A program made the translations under genes and the position numbers. Positions 24,886-33,909 of a DNA stretch of 64,000 nucleotides are shown here, one piece after another (position 1 is the first letter of the stretch; each line of letters begins with the position of its first letter). Source of the DNA: Streptomyces sp. NBC_01233 (lineage in GTDB: Bacteria > Actinomycetota > Actinomycetes > Streptomycetales > Streptomycetaceae); the NCBI RefSeq assembly GCF_035989305.1, contig NZ_CP108514.1:7358501-7422500 (forward strand), read 5' to 3'. A model generated the notes under the pieces. The model was given only the letters and a program-made list of their open reading frames with translations. It was not told the DNA's origin and searched no databases.

Positions 24886-26031
24886 TCAGACGACTCGGCG
24901 AGCCGCGAGAATCCGCGGTTTCCAGGAGGCGAGGGTCGTGATGCGGACCACGTCGCCGGTGCGCGGGGCGTGCACGATCAGGCCCTGCCCGATGGCCATC
25001 CCGACGTGCTCGGGTACGGCGGCTGTCCCCTCGGTGAAGATCAGGTCACCCGGCTGAAGGGCATCCACCAATACCGCCTTGCCTTCCTTGACCTGCGTGT
25101 ACGTCGTGCGCGTCAGGGTGACCCTGGCGGCCTTGTACGCCTGCTGCATCAGGGAGGAGCAATCGCACCGGCCCATGGCGTCCTTGCCGTGAGAGTCGGT
25201 GCAGGTCCCGCCCCACTGGTACGGCGTGCCGAGCTGCCCGAGCGCCCACCGGATCGCCGTCTGGACCTCTCGCGGAGCGTTGGCGGGGATCTTGTAGTCG
25301 GCCGGCAGCGCGCCGGGCGGGATGGTGCCGAAGTCGGTCCCGTCCCCCTCGGCACCGCAACCCCCCGCGATACCGGGCGAAGGGCTGCCGGTGTCGGCCG
25401 AGCCGGACGGCGAAGGGTCCGGTGACGCGCCACCGGCCTTCGGCAGCAGGGGCTCGATGGCCTTCTGCAGAGCGGTGGCCAGGGGCTCCCACTTGGCGTA
25501 CGCCTCCGGGAAGCCCGACCGCTGCACCGCCTGGGCAGCCTGCGTGATCGACAGGGACTGCCAGCCCGAGACCTTCTGCAGCCCCTCGTAGAACTTGGTC
25601 GAGGCGTGCACCGGGTCGAGGATCTCGTTCGCCGTGCCCCAGCCCTGCGACGGCCGCTGCTGGAAAAGGCCCAGCGAGTCGCGGTCGCCGTAGGTCAGGT
25701 TCCGCAGGCCGCTCTCCTGCAGGGCGGTCGCCAGGGCCACGACCTGTCCGCGGGCGGGGATGTTCATCGCGACGCCGGTGGCCTGGATCGTCTTGGCGTT
25801 GGGCACCTGCTCGGCCGGGTCGTCGAGGCCCGGCACGGCGACCGAGCCCTTGTCGCCGCCGTCCAGGATGGCCTTCACCTGGGTGGCGACGGCGGCGGTG
25901 TCCACATCCTGTGCCCCGCCGGTCGAGCAGGAGGCCGAGGCGGTCCCGGCCCCAATGGCGAGAATCGGAACGGCCAGCAGCAGCGGAGCGGTTGCGCAGA
26001 GACCGACGAAGCCCTTGGTGGTCTTCTTCAT
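24886..26031 (-). CDS. Secreted NlpC/P60 cell-wall hydrolase of the transfer system
   Basis: A 381-residue protein with a signal peptide (MKKTTK, then a hydrophobic stretch to ASASCS, possibly a lipobox-like Cys). A lytic-transglycosylase-like domain follows at residues about 90-190 (ATALQESGLRN, then DSLGLFQQRPSQGWG). An NlpC/P60 peptidase lies at about 255-381 with catalytic Cys in CDCSSLMQQAYK and His in PEHVGMAIG. Such two-domain enzymes open peptidoglycan locally so that the mating channel can cross it. It is the first gene of the minus-strand transfer operon, and the promoter should lie in the 26032-26610 gap. Confidence 0.85.
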   Translation of the reverse strand: MKKTTKGFVGLCATAPLLLAVPILAIGAGTASASCSTGGAQDVDTAAVATQVKAILDGGDKGSVAVPGLDDPAEQVPNAKTIQATGVAMNIPARGQVVALATALQESGLRNLTYGDRDSLGLFQQRPSQGWGTANEILDPVHASTKFYEGLQKVSGWQSLSITQAAQAVQRSGFPEAYAKWEPLATALQKAIEPLLPKAGGASPDPSPSGSADTGSPSPGIAGGCGAEGDGTDFGTIPPGALPADYKIPANAPREVQTAIRWALGQLGTPYQWGGTCTDSHGKDAMGRCDCSSLMQQAYKAARVTLTRTTYTQVKEGKAVLVDALQPGDLIFTEGTAAVPEHVGMAIGQGLIVHAPRTGDVVRITTLASWKPRILAARRVV

Positions 26032-26610
26032 CGCCGCCGCCGTTCACCGAGGCGGCGGTGCCGGCCGGGTGACGGCGTTGGGTCGGGGCGCGGATGTATC
26101 AGGGCATGCTGCATCGCAGCGGCTCCTCGGTGTTCGTAGGAGGCCCGGTGCCGACTTCTCGTGCAAAGCCGCCGGCACCGCGCCGATGTGCATCCGCCGC
26201 TCGGGCGGGCCCCGGGTCAGAGGAGTTGGTAGATCCCGGACGCCGGTCTCAGGTCACGCGCGGCAGCCAGCCGCGCTCGTAATCTCAGGCAGTACACCGG
26301 GGCTCCTGACGGTGCGGGAAGGAAGAGGGCAACGGTGCCTTCGATACCGCTCGACTGGACGAGACAGCACGGATAAGCACAGGTCAGCGAGGGTGGAGCG
26401 AGGCTCCTGCCCGGTGACACGGCGAGACAGTAGACAGGGATTCCGGCCGCACCAAACGACTCCCGGACCGGGGCCCGCAGCACGGCCCGCTTCGTTAGGT
26501 ACGGCCGGAGATGGCCGTTAACCTCCAGCACAACCCCGCCCCGGAAGAACGCCGTTGAGCGCTGCCTGGAGCGGGCCCAACCCCGCCATGCCCTCAGAGA
26601 GGCCCTTCCC
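26032..26610. promoter_or_regulatory. Divergent intergenic region upstream of the transfer operon
   Basis: About 580 bases between the first transfer gene (minus) and the DNA methylase gene (plus). No convincing gene is seen: a 131-codon minus-strand frame covers part of it, but its amino-acid composition is irregular. The region must hold promoters for both directions, yet I cannot point to a clear -10/-35 pair. Two loosely similar 17-base segments near 26289 and 26428 (both starting CAGTA) could be degenerate repeats. Confidence 0.4.
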
Positions 26611-27357
26611 ATGAACTACACGCTGCACCGAGGCGACGCCCTGACCGTGCTGAAGTCGCTTCCGGACGAGAGCGTCAACGCCGTGATCACCGACCCGCCG
26701 TACAACTCCGGCGGCCGTACGAGCTCCGAACGCACCGGACGGACCGCGCGCGCCAAGTACGTCACCAGCAACAGCGCCCACGACCTGGCCAACTTCCCCG
26801 GCGAGAACCGCGACCAGCGCTCCTACCGCTCCTGGCTGACCGAACTGCTCACCGAGGCGTACCGGGCCTCGACCGAGCACGCGGTGGCCATGGTCTTCTC
26901 CGACTGGCGCCAGGAACCGACCACGTCCGACGCTCTGCAGATGGCTGGCTGGACCTGGAGCGGCACCATTCCGTGGATCAAGCCCGCCAGCCGGCCCCGC
27001 AAGGGCGGGCCGAAGCAGGACTCCGAGTTCATCATCTGGGGCGTCAAGGGATCCCTCGACAACACCCGCGACCTCTACCTGCCCGGCCACTACATCGCCT
27101 CCCAACCCCGCAAGGACCGGGTGCACATCACCCAGAAGCCCGTCGAGATCATGCAGCAGCTCGTACAGATCTGCCCCGAAGGCGGCACCGTCCTCGACCT
27201 GTTCACCGGCAGCGGCTCCACGGGCGTCGCGGCCCTTCGCGAGGGACGTCGCTTCGTGGGCGTCGAGCTGTCCTCGCACTACGCCGACGTGGCCGAGCAG
27301 CGGCTCCGCGCCGAGCTGACCAAGGACGACTTCGACCTGGCAGGACCGGAGGCGTGA
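26611..27357 (+). CDS. Beta-class DNA methyltransferase (N6-adenine or N4-cytosine)
   Basis: A 248-residue methylase. The catalytic DPPYNSGG sits at residues about 28-35 and the AdoMet-binding motif TGSGSTG near residue 200, the circularly permuted beta-class order. Between them lies a target-recognition stretch (WSGTIPWIKP). Such proteins belong to the N6_N4_Mtase family. No restriction enzyme is adjacent, so it may be an orphan that protects the mobile element from host restriction or alters host methylation. It is divergent from the transfer operon and ends at a strong hairpin. Confidence 0.85.
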   Translation: MNYTLHRGDALTVLKSLPDESVNAVITDPPYNSGGRTSSERTGRTARAKYVTSNSAHDLANFPGENRDQRSYRSWLTELLTEAYRASTEHAVAMVFSDWRQEPTTSDALQMAGWTWSGTIPWIKPASRPRKGGPKQDSEFIIWGVKGSLDNTRDLYLPGHYIASQPRKDRVHITQKPVEIMQQLVQICPEGGTVLDLFTGSGSTGVAALREGRRFVGVELSSHYADVAEQRLRAELTKDDFDLAGPEA

Positions 27358-27401
27358 TCATGAGAGCGGCGAGAGCCCGGGACCGGCGGGCCGCAGACGC
27401 C

Positions 27402-27447
27402 GAAGGGCGGCTGGTGCATCGAATGACCGATGCACCAGCCGCCCTTC
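27402..27447. terminator. Bidirectional 19-bp hairpin terminator
   Basis: Bases 27402-27420 are an exact reverse complement of 27429-27447, with an 8-nt loop. It lies between the convergent methylase (+, stop 27357) and the DUF5655 gene (-, stop 27455) and can end both transcripts. It marks the boundary between the conjugative half and the defence half. Confidence 0.85.
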
Positions 27448-27454
27448 TCGTTCG

Positions 27455-28390
27455 TCACGCCGCCTCGAACGCCCGCCGGATCAACGGCGCCGCCTTCTCC
27501 AGGTCCGCCGCTGAAACGAGACGCACCTCCAGGTCCCCGGTCCCGAGATGCCCGATACTGCGCATGTCCCGGGTGAAGCCCTCCTCCAGCACGACCGAGT
27601 CCGGGTCGAGTCTGAGATAGACCAGGATCGCCTCGTGCTTCGGACGGAAGATCACCGACGCGATGTTCACCAGCCGCCGGTAGGCGATGTAGTGCCGAAG
27701 CGGTGCCACCTCGACCTCGCCCCAGGCCGTGAGCGCCTCGTCCAGCTCCGCGTACAGGTCCCGCAAGGACTCCGGCACCAGGCCGGCACCCGTCGGCGAA
27801 GGCGGCGCCGGTGCCGCCGGCGCGCTGCCGACCACCGTGTCCCGCTCCCGGCTCCGCCGAGACGAAGCGGCGCTCGGTGAGCCGGGCGAGGAATCGACGA
27901 GCAGCAGACTCAGCAGGCCGCCCTCGAAGACCCGGTAGCGCACGAGGTCGATCCGCTCGGGCAGCCACTGCACGGCCACACGGTCATGGTGAGAGAAGCC
28001 CGCCGCGATGCAGACCATCCGCGGACGACGCCAGTCGATAGACTCGGCCGCCTCCGCGCCCAGCACCTTCCGGACCAGCGCCTCGAACTCGTGCTGCGCC
28101 GAACGCAGCCAGGACAGGTACGAGACGGCCTGCGACAGCACCCCGCTGTCGGAGCCCCGCTTGAACTCGATCACCACCGGGCTGCCGTTCTCATCCAGCC
28201 CCAACGTGTCGATCCGCCCCCGATGCCACGGACCAGTCGCATACTCCGACGCCACGAGCCGGATACCGAGCCTCTGCTCCAGCCCGGCCTCGACCCGCCG
28301 CTGCAGCTCCACCTCCAGCGCCACCGTCGAACCGGACAGCTCTACATCCCGCCCGTCCGCGCCCCGCCGGAACAACATCAGCTCGGCCAC
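27455..28390 (-). CDS. NucS/RecB-like nuclease with C-terminal DUF5655
   Basis: A 311-residue protein. Its N-terminal PD-(D/E)XK core has Asp61 (GRIDTLGL), Glu75-Phe-Lys77 (VIEFKRG) and a following Q-x-V-x-Y-x-x-W helix, as in NucS-like endonucleases. After a Ser/Pro linker, residues about 195-305 match DUF5655 (LRHYIAYRR, then YLRLDP and TGDLEVRL), a domain usually found with this nuclease core. GTG 28390 with an upstream GGAGGGGG is the start. It stands alone between two DNA methylase genes pointing in other directions. A role in cutting or sensing modified or branched DNA is inferred from the fold and the surrounding defence genes. Confidence 0.75.
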   Translation of the reverse strand: MAELMLFRRGADGRDVELSGSTVALEVELQRRVEAGLEQRLGIRLVASEYATGPWHRGRIDTLGLDENGSPVVIEFKRGSDSGVLSQAVSYLSWLRSAQHEFEALVRKVLGAEAAESIDWRRPRMVCIAAGFSHHDRVAVQWLPERIDLVRYRVFEGGLLSLLLVDSSPGSPSAASSRRSRERDTVVGSAPAAPAPPSPTGAGLVPESLRDLYAELDEALTAWGEVEVAPLRHYIAYRRLVNIASVIFRPKHEAILVYLRLDPDSVVLEEGFTRDMRSIGHLGTGDLEVRLVSAADLEKAAPLIRRAFEAA

Positions 28391-28757
28391 CAGCGTCCCC
28401 CTCCGTGATCACTACAAGAGGAGCAATCGAAACCGGTCTGCGGCTATTCCAGTGGGTACGTGCGCCTCATGCCTCGTCGGGCTCTGCTTGCTGTTTCTCA
28501 GCCAACGTGGACGCCTCGGGGTCGCCCAGAGAAGATGATCAGCTGCGGTGGGCTTGTCAGATTCGGACAGGTGCTGGACGGGGCACGGCATTACGGGGCC
28601 CTGGGGCGGAGGTACGGGGAAAGGGAGCTGAGGTGAGGGCATGCGGATGTCGCACTGGTTCAGACGAAACCAAGTGCCCGCAAGACTCTGGAGTGCGTGT
28701 ACGTCGTCAACGGGGTTAATGCTCGAATTGGATTGACGGCCCGTGTACGCTGGGGTT
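28391..28757. promoter_or_regulatory. Divergent promoter region of the DUF5655 and N6-methylase genes
   Basis: A 367-base gap between divergent genes. The segment TACGCT at 28746-28751 is a -10-type hexamer exactly 6 nt before the methylase ATG (28758), which fits a leaderless transcript, common in Streptomyces; no ribosome binding site precedes that ATG. The TTGACG at 28733-28738 is too close to be its -35. The gap is visibly less GC-rich than its flanks. No coding frame is supported. Confidence 0.4.
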
Positions 28758-30413
28758 ATGACCGACAATGCCGCTTCATCGGCCGGACCTCTTGTCACCG
28801 GTGCTGAGATTGCTCGGCTCGCCGGAGTCACTCGGGCCGCTGTCTCCAACTGGCGTCGGCGTTACGACGACTTCCCCGCGCCGGCGGGAGGCGCCGCGAA
28901 CAGTCCGCTCTATGCGCTAGGCGAGGTCCAGGAATGGCTGGACAAGCAGCGCAAAGGCCAGGAGGTGTCACCCGAGGTCGAGCTCTGGCAAGCGATGCGG
29001 GCCGCGTACGGGGAACAGATGATCACGGGACTGGCAGAGGTAGCCGCGGCGCTGGCCGGAGAACATCAACCGAGACTGCCGGATGACGTCGCCACCCGTG
29101 TACGGGAGCTCGCTCAAACCGAAGCGCCCGTCGACCTCGTGAACGGACTGACTGAGCGGTTCATGGACTCCGCCCGGCGCGCGGGATCGGACCAGGTGAC
29201 TCCCGAGAGCGTAGTGCGGGCCATGTGCCACTTCGCTCCCGCACTGTCTGCCGACGCCACGGTCTTCGATCCCGCCTGCGGCATCGGGGTGCTGCTCCTG
29301 TCCGTCGCCCCCGAGGCCGGGATGCGCTGCTACGGCCAGGAGGTGGACGCTGACAGCGCCCGCTATGCGCAGCTTCGCGCCGACCTCCTGGGCCGATCAG
29401 GCGTGCGCATCGTGGCGGGGGATTCCCTGCGCGCGGACGAATGGCCGAATCTCAAGGCGGACTTGGTCGTCTGCGACCCGCCAACCGGCGTGACCGAGTG
29501 GGGGCGAGAGGAACTACTGCTCGACTCCCGCTGGGAACTCGGTACCCCGTCCAAGGCCGAAGGGGAGCTCGCGTGGCTCCAGCATGCCTATGCGCACACA
29601 GAGCCCGGCGGCCAGGTCCTCATGGTCATGCCGGCCTCGGTCGCATACCGCAAGGCAGGTCGGCGCATCCGATCAGAACTCGTACGTCGGGGCATCGTGC
29701 GCCAAGTGGTCGCCCTGCCGCCGGGGACGGCGACCTCTCACGCCCTGCCCGTCCATCTGTGGTGTCTGCAGCGTCCCGAGAGCACCGCAAGTGCGGACAC
29801 GAACCACACCGTGCGCATGGTCGACCTGACTGGCAACAGCCCCGACGGCAGCCTGGAACCACGCCCCGACCAGGTCGCCGACGTTTCCCTGATCGAACTC
29901 CTCGACGACACCGTCGACCTGACTCCCGGCAGTCATCTCCGGTCCCGGCACCGTGACTATCCCGGTGAGTACGCCGCCCTGCGCAAGGAGCTGGAGGACC
30001 AGATCCGCCGACTCGCCGCACTTCTGCCCGAGCTAGCGGCGGGCGGTGGACCAGGCTCACTGGACAGCGCCACCACCAGCGTCGCGGATCTCGCCCGCGC
30101 CGGGCTCGTCACGTACGAAGGTCCGGAACCGCTCTCGGCCAGCGAACAGCTCGACACGGACTATCTGCAGGGATTCCTGCGCAGCTCCGTCAACACCCGT
30201 CGGTCAACAAGTGCCAGCGGGACCTACCGCCTTGACGGCAGGGGTTCCCGTATCCCCCGCATGAACATCGACGAGCAGCGTAGGTACGGCACTGCCTTCC
30301 GAGCCCTGTCCGAGTTCGAGGAAGGAATGCGCAAGGTCGACGAGCTGAGTCGGCAGCTCGCCGAAGTCGCCCGTGACGGCCTTGCCACGGGCGCCCTGGC
30401 CCCGGAGAAGTGA
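28758..30413 (+). CDS. N6-adenine DNA methylase with N-terminal helix-turn-helix
   Basis: A 551-residue protein. Residues about 13-63 form a helix-turn-helix (EIARLAGVTRAAVSNWRRR, then LYALGEVQEWL). A type I HsdM-like methylase follows: helical part 75-165, AdoMet motif VFDPACGIG at 169-177, catalytic motif CDPPTG at 239-244. The usual motif is (N/D)PP(F/Y), so Thr in the last place is unusual and activity needs testing. No HsdS or HsdR gene is nearby. The last 150 residues are helical. ATG 28758 is preferred to GTG 28743 because the -10-like TACGCT lies between them. It may be an island-specific modifier or a methylase-fold regulator. Confidence 0.75.
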   Translation: MTDNAASSAGPLVTGAEIARLAGVTRAAVSNWRRRYDDFPAPAGGAANSPLYALGEVQEWLDKQRKGQEVSPEVELWQAMRAAYGEQMITGLAEVAAALAGEHQPRLPDDVATRVRELAQTEAPVDLVNGLTERFMDSARRAGSDQVTPESVVRAMCHFAPALSADATVFDPACGIGVLLLSVAPEAGMRCYGQEVDADSARYAQLRADLLGRSGVRIVAGDSLRADEWPNLKADLVVCDPPTGVTEWGREELLLDSRWELGTPSKAEGELAWLQHAYAHTEPGGQVLMVMPASVAYRKAGRRIRSELVRRGIVRQVVALPPGTATSHALPVHLWCLQRPESTASADTNHTVRMVDLTGNSPDGSLEPRPDQVADVSLIELLDDTVDLTPGSHLRSRHRDYPGEYAALRKELEDQIRRLAALLPELAAGGGPGSLDSATTSVADLARAGLVTYEGPEPLSASEQLDTDYLQGFLRSSVNTRRSTSASGTYRLDGRGSRIPRMNIDEQRRYGTAFRALSEFEEGMRKVDELSRQLAEVARDGLATGALAPEK

Positions 30414-30477
30414 GGACAGTGCGGGGTACTCCAAGGTGGGTGCGCCCTGCGCCGGCCCGTGCCAGGCAGAGCTCCCA

Positions 30478-32613
30478 TCAGGCGGCGCGCGGCAGAAACG
30501 GGCTCGGAGCTCCGCTCCACGTCACACTCAGCGCTTCCCGAGCGCGAGTGCAGGCGACGAAGAGCAAGCAGCGTTCCCGGAGCAGGTCGGCGTCGTGCTG
30601 CAGTAGGTCCACCTCGCGTGGGGTGATCTCACGAGCGAACGGGACGGTGCCCTCGGTGACACCGAGGACGGACACCGCGCGGAACTCCAGCCCCTTCATC
30701 GCGTGCATCGTTGCCAGCCGTACCCCCTCGGTCCCCTGCGCGACCTGTCTCTTGACACGCAGCACCGGGACGCCCGCAGCCTTCAGTTTCTCCTCGGCCG
30801 CGTCCAGGGAAAGGTTGAAGCGTGCGCACACGCCGATCTCGTGTGGTGCGAGGCCCTCGGCGAGCAACGCCCGGACCCGGTCCACCAGGGCCTCGGTCTC
30901 CTCCTGCCGAGTCGCGTACCCCTGCGCCTGGGGGCGGCGCCCGTGGAGCAGGGAGCGGTACCCGGCCAGCGAGTCCGTTCCCTCGCCCTCGAGCGCGTCG
31001 ATGGTGACGGGCGCGAGGAGCCGCGCGGACCAGGCGAGGATCTCCTCGGTCGAGCGGTAGTTGACGCGCAACCGGAAGCTGCGGCCGGCCGTGGTGATGC
31101 CCAGGGAGCCGAGCGAGACCCGGGAGTCGTAGATCCGCTGATGCGGGTCGCCGGTGACGAACAGGTCGTCGGGGCCAGGAGACACGGCGGTCCGCAGCAC
31201 ACGCCACTGTGCGGGGTGCAGGTCCTGTGCCTCGTCGACGACGACATGGGCGTACGGAGTCGGCTCGCCAGCGAGGAGTTCCGCCGCGCGGGCGCAGACG
31301 CCCAGGTGTGTGGTCTCGCCGCGGTCGCGCAGGAACTGTTCGAACCGCTCCACGCCGCTCCACACCTCCCGGCGGCGCGTGGGGCCGAGGCCGGTGCCGC
31401 GGCCGCGACGGCTCGCCCCGAGGTAGGCGTCGAGATCGCGGAGGTTCTGGCCGAGTACGACGTGCCGGTACTCCTGGGCCAGGAACTGGGCGGTGAACGG
31501 CAGATCGAGCTGCTTGACGGCCTTCTCCCACAACTGCCGCTGTTCCCGGTCCCCGATCGGTCTGGGCGCGGCCGCCGATTTCGCGCGCACGATGCCGTTC
31601 GCATAGGCGTCGACCGTTGTCACGTCGACCCGGGCCAGCAGCTTCTCGTCCTCGTCGAGGAGTAGGGCGAGCATCTCACGCAGTCCGGCGGCCAGCGCGT
31701 TCGTGAACGTGGTGAGCAGGATGCGGCCGTCCTCGGAACGGCCGAGCAGGTGCTTGACCCGATGCAGGGCCGCCACCGTCTTGCCCGTCCCGGGTCCGCC
31801 GGCGACCTGGACGGGACCCCCGTACGAGGTGCGGTAGGCGACGCGCCGCTGGGAGGGGTGGAGGAAGACCCGCCAGGCCTCGAACGGCTTCTCCAGAATC
31901 TCCTCCAGCTCCTGCGGCCCGGTGATCAGGCGGACGCGTGCGGGAGTGTTGGCGATCACCGTGGCCAGGTCTTCCACCGGCTCAGGGGGTGCATCGGCGG
32001 GCCGACGGACGGCCACGACGTCCCGGTAGACCTCTTCGGGGCTGAACCCCTCGGCGAGATACTGCAGCACCTCCAGCTGATCCTCCGGCAGGAGCGTGGA
32101 GAACGCCTCCAGCTGGGCCTTGTCCACCAGCGAACGCGCGGCGCGCAGCACCTGATTGTCGATGCCGAGCTCGCGCAGCGTGCCGTCGGAGACATCCGCG
32201 AATAGCAGCCGTGGAGCCGTGCGTGCGGCTGTCTCGTACAGCGGCGTCAGCTCGTCCAAGGCGACGGCGTTGCGTACCTCCAGGGCCCGGGTCGCGGAGT
32301 TCGCGCTGTACAGACGCTTCGCCGCCCAGGTATAGGCGTCGTCGTGCGGTAGCACATTGACCAGGAGGAACATGTCGCTGCCGTCGTCGGGGGCGAGGAC
32401 GACGCCCCGCCAGAAGTCGGTGATGCGAATGGTGCGCATCCGCGGGTCACGGGCGTTCTCGACGGACTCCAGGTGCAGTCCCTTGTCCGCGTTGAGATCG
32501 GCGACGCTCATGGCCTGGAATTTCGCCATGGCCTTGCGCACGCCGGCTCGGATGGGCTTCTCCAGGGTGTCGTAGCCGTCCCAGAAGCTCTGGGCGAAGG
32601 CGAGCCGGGGCAT
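30478..32613 (-). CDS. UvrD-type helicase with N-terminal RelE-like domain
   Basis: A 711-residue superfamily 1 helicase. Residues 1-100 have the RelE/ParE layout (LAFAQSFWDGYDTL helix, LHLESV, MRTIRITDFWRGVVL and FLLVNVLPHDDAYTWA), a fusion seen in some actinobacterial helicases. The motor follows: Walker A GGPGTGKT at 272-279, DEAQD near 435, then QRIYDS and the C-terminal ATMHAMKGLEF motif before CLLFVACTRARE. It starts 36 bases after the mcrC stop, so it is the third gene of an mcrB-mcrC operon. The N-domain may recognise RNA or ribosomes, or cut RNA; no antitoxin gene is seen. The operon context implies a defence role. Confidence 0.8.
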   Translation of the reverse strand: MPRLAFAQSFWDGYDTLEKPIRAGVRKAMAKFQAMSVADLNADKGLHLESVENARDPRMRTIRITDFWRGVVLAPDDGSDMFLLVNVLPHDDAYTWAAKRLYSANSATRALEVRNAVALDELTPLYETAARTAPRLLFADVSDGTLRELGIDNQVLRAARSLVDKAQLEAFSTLLPEDQLEVLQYLAEGFSPEEVYRDVVAVRRPADAPPEPVEDLATVIANTPARVRLITGPQELEEILEKPFEAWRVFLHPSQRRVAYRTSYGGPVQVAGGPGTGKTVAALHRVKHLLGRSEDGRILLTTFTNALAAGLREMLALLLDEDEKLLARVDVTTVDAYANGIVRAKSAAAPRPIGDREQRQLWEKAVKQLDLPFTAQFLAQEYRHVVLGQNLRDLDAYLGASRRGRGTGLGPTRRREVWSGVERFEQFLRDRGETTHLGVCARAAELLAGEPTPYAHVVVDEAQDLHPAQWRVLRTAVSPGPDDLFVTGDPHQRIYDSRVSLGSLGITTAGRSFRLRVNYRSTEEILAWSARLLAPVTIDALEGEGTDSLAGYRSLLHGRRPQAQGYATRQEETEALVDRVRALLAEGLAPHEIGVCARFNLSLDAAEEKLKAAGVPVLRVKRQVAQGTEGVRLATMHAMKGLEFRAVSVLGVTEGTVPFAREITPREVDLLQHDADLLRERCLLFVACTRAREALSVTWSGAPSPFLPRAA

Positions 32614-32649
32614 GAGGTCCCTTCCTTTCTGACTGACCGTGTTTCATGG

Positions 32650-33909
32650 TCACGGATGTGGGGTGGCTCCGGCCAGCCGTCCGGCGATCTCCTTCAGAGC
32701 CGAAAGGAGTTGTTCGGGTTCGCGGGAGAGGTCGAGGCTGTGCTGGTACAGCCGCACTCCCCGTCCCTCCGGCCCGGCCGTCGTTCCGCGCACCTCATGG
32801 AAGCGCTCGGGCTGCCGTCCGGCCGCGTACACCAGGTGCGCCTCGGGCAGAGAGAGCACGGTGGCGTACGCCAGCGCCTGGTACAGGTCGGCGTTGAGGA
32901 GTCCGTCGGCTTTCTCGACCTTGTACTTGGCGTCGACGACGGCGAGCGGAGTGCGTCCGTCGCCGGTGCGGACGACGAGATCGGGGCGAATCCGTACCAG
33001 ACCCGCGGTGTCGAGGTGGTGGGGGTCCTGGAGGCGCGCGGTCAGGCCGTGCTCCTGAAGGGCCTCACGCAGGGCGACCGTGACGAAGTCCTCGAACAAC
33101 TTGTTCATGTCGAGCAGGAAGCCGTCGACAGTGAGCGGTTCGGCCCCGGCCGGCCGGTGTTCCGGTGAGGTGCCGCGCAGAACGGCCTCGGCGAGCCGCA
33201 GTGCCGGCTGGTAGCGGGAGTTCAGGCGTGACGGCTGCCAACGCGGCAGTTCCTGTCCTCGTATCAGTGGCAGTGCGTCGGCGAGACGTACGCGCTGATG
33301 GGCGAGACGCCGTCGGACGGGACTGGGAACGCCCGGCAGCCGCAGCAACCGCTCGGTGGCGGCGCGCAGAATGCGGTTCTCGGCGGTGTCGACGGTGTAC
33401 GCGTCGTAGACGATCTCCACAGGCGGCGTACGGCCGAAGTGTCGCCGGATCTGCTCGGCCTCGCGCAGCCGCCCGCGCACGACCAGCGCGGACTCCTCCA
33501 CCTCCCGGTAGCCCTGGAGGACCCCCTGCCGCAGTGCCGCGTCGATCTGCCGCTCCACGGCGTGCGCGAGTGCGGGCACGACGTCGTCGTACGCTCCGGT
33601 GTCGACGGTGCCCTCCCGACTGTCACGCCAGGCACGTGCCGGGTCGAGACTGAACCCGAGAAGGAAGAACAGCCGGCTCACGGGGGTCTTGGGCGTGATC
33701 CGTACGACCGGCCCGCCGGGCGTCCGCACGGCGCCGACCCGGCTGCCCGCCCGTAGCAGCCAGTGCCCGTCGCGGCCGGGATCTGGGGTCGCGCTCTGCA
33801 GGATGCCGGAGACGGCGAGGGCCCGCCCGGCCTCGGAGCCCAGAGGGACGGAGACGGCGGGCCCGTACTCGCGCAGCGTCACCTCACCCACGGGCACGGG
33901 CGCGGTCAC
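32650..33909 (-). CDS. mcrC: McrC-type nuclease subunit of an McrBC restriction system
   Basis: A 419-residue protein of the McrC family. The N-terminal beta-rich part docks on the McrB ring; the C-terminal nuclease has the PD-(D/E)XK core IRPDLVV then LAVVDAKYK (about residues 325-350) and a following QALAYA helix. McrC cuts DNA once McrB, powered by GTP, has found modified sites. The GTG start overlaps the mcrB stop (GTGA, 33906-33909), so translation is coupled. About 70 residues longer than E. coli McrC, as usual in actinobacteria. Confidence 0.85.
   Translation of the reverse strand: MTAPVPVGEVTLREYGPAVSVPLGSEAGRALAVSGILQSATPDPGRDGHWLLRAGSRVGAVRTPGGPVVRITPKTPVSRLFFLLGFSLDPARAWRDSREGTVDTGAYDDVVPALAHAVERQIDAALRQGVLQGYREVEESALVVRGRLREAEQIRRHFGRTPPVEIVYDAYTVDTAENRILRAATERLLRLPGVPSPVRRRLAHQRVRLADALPLIRGQELPRWQPSRLNSRYQPALRLAEAVLRGTSPEHRPAGAEPLTVDGFLLDMNKLFEDFVTVALREALQEHGLTARLQDPHHLDTAGLVRIRPDLVVRTGDGRTPLAVVDAKYKVEKADGLLNADLYQALAYATVLSLPEAHLVYAAGRQPERFHEVRGTTAGPEGRGVRLYQHSLDLSREPEQLLSALKEIAGRLAGATPHP

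Noticed and set aside
26217..26612. 131-codon minus-strand frame in the gap before the methylase
   Set aside because: Irregular composition, no ribosome binding site, and it overlaps the start of the methylase on the opposite strand.
28758..30413. Type I restriction-modification system
   Set aside because: Only an HsdM-like protein is present; there is no HsdS or HsdR on either side.
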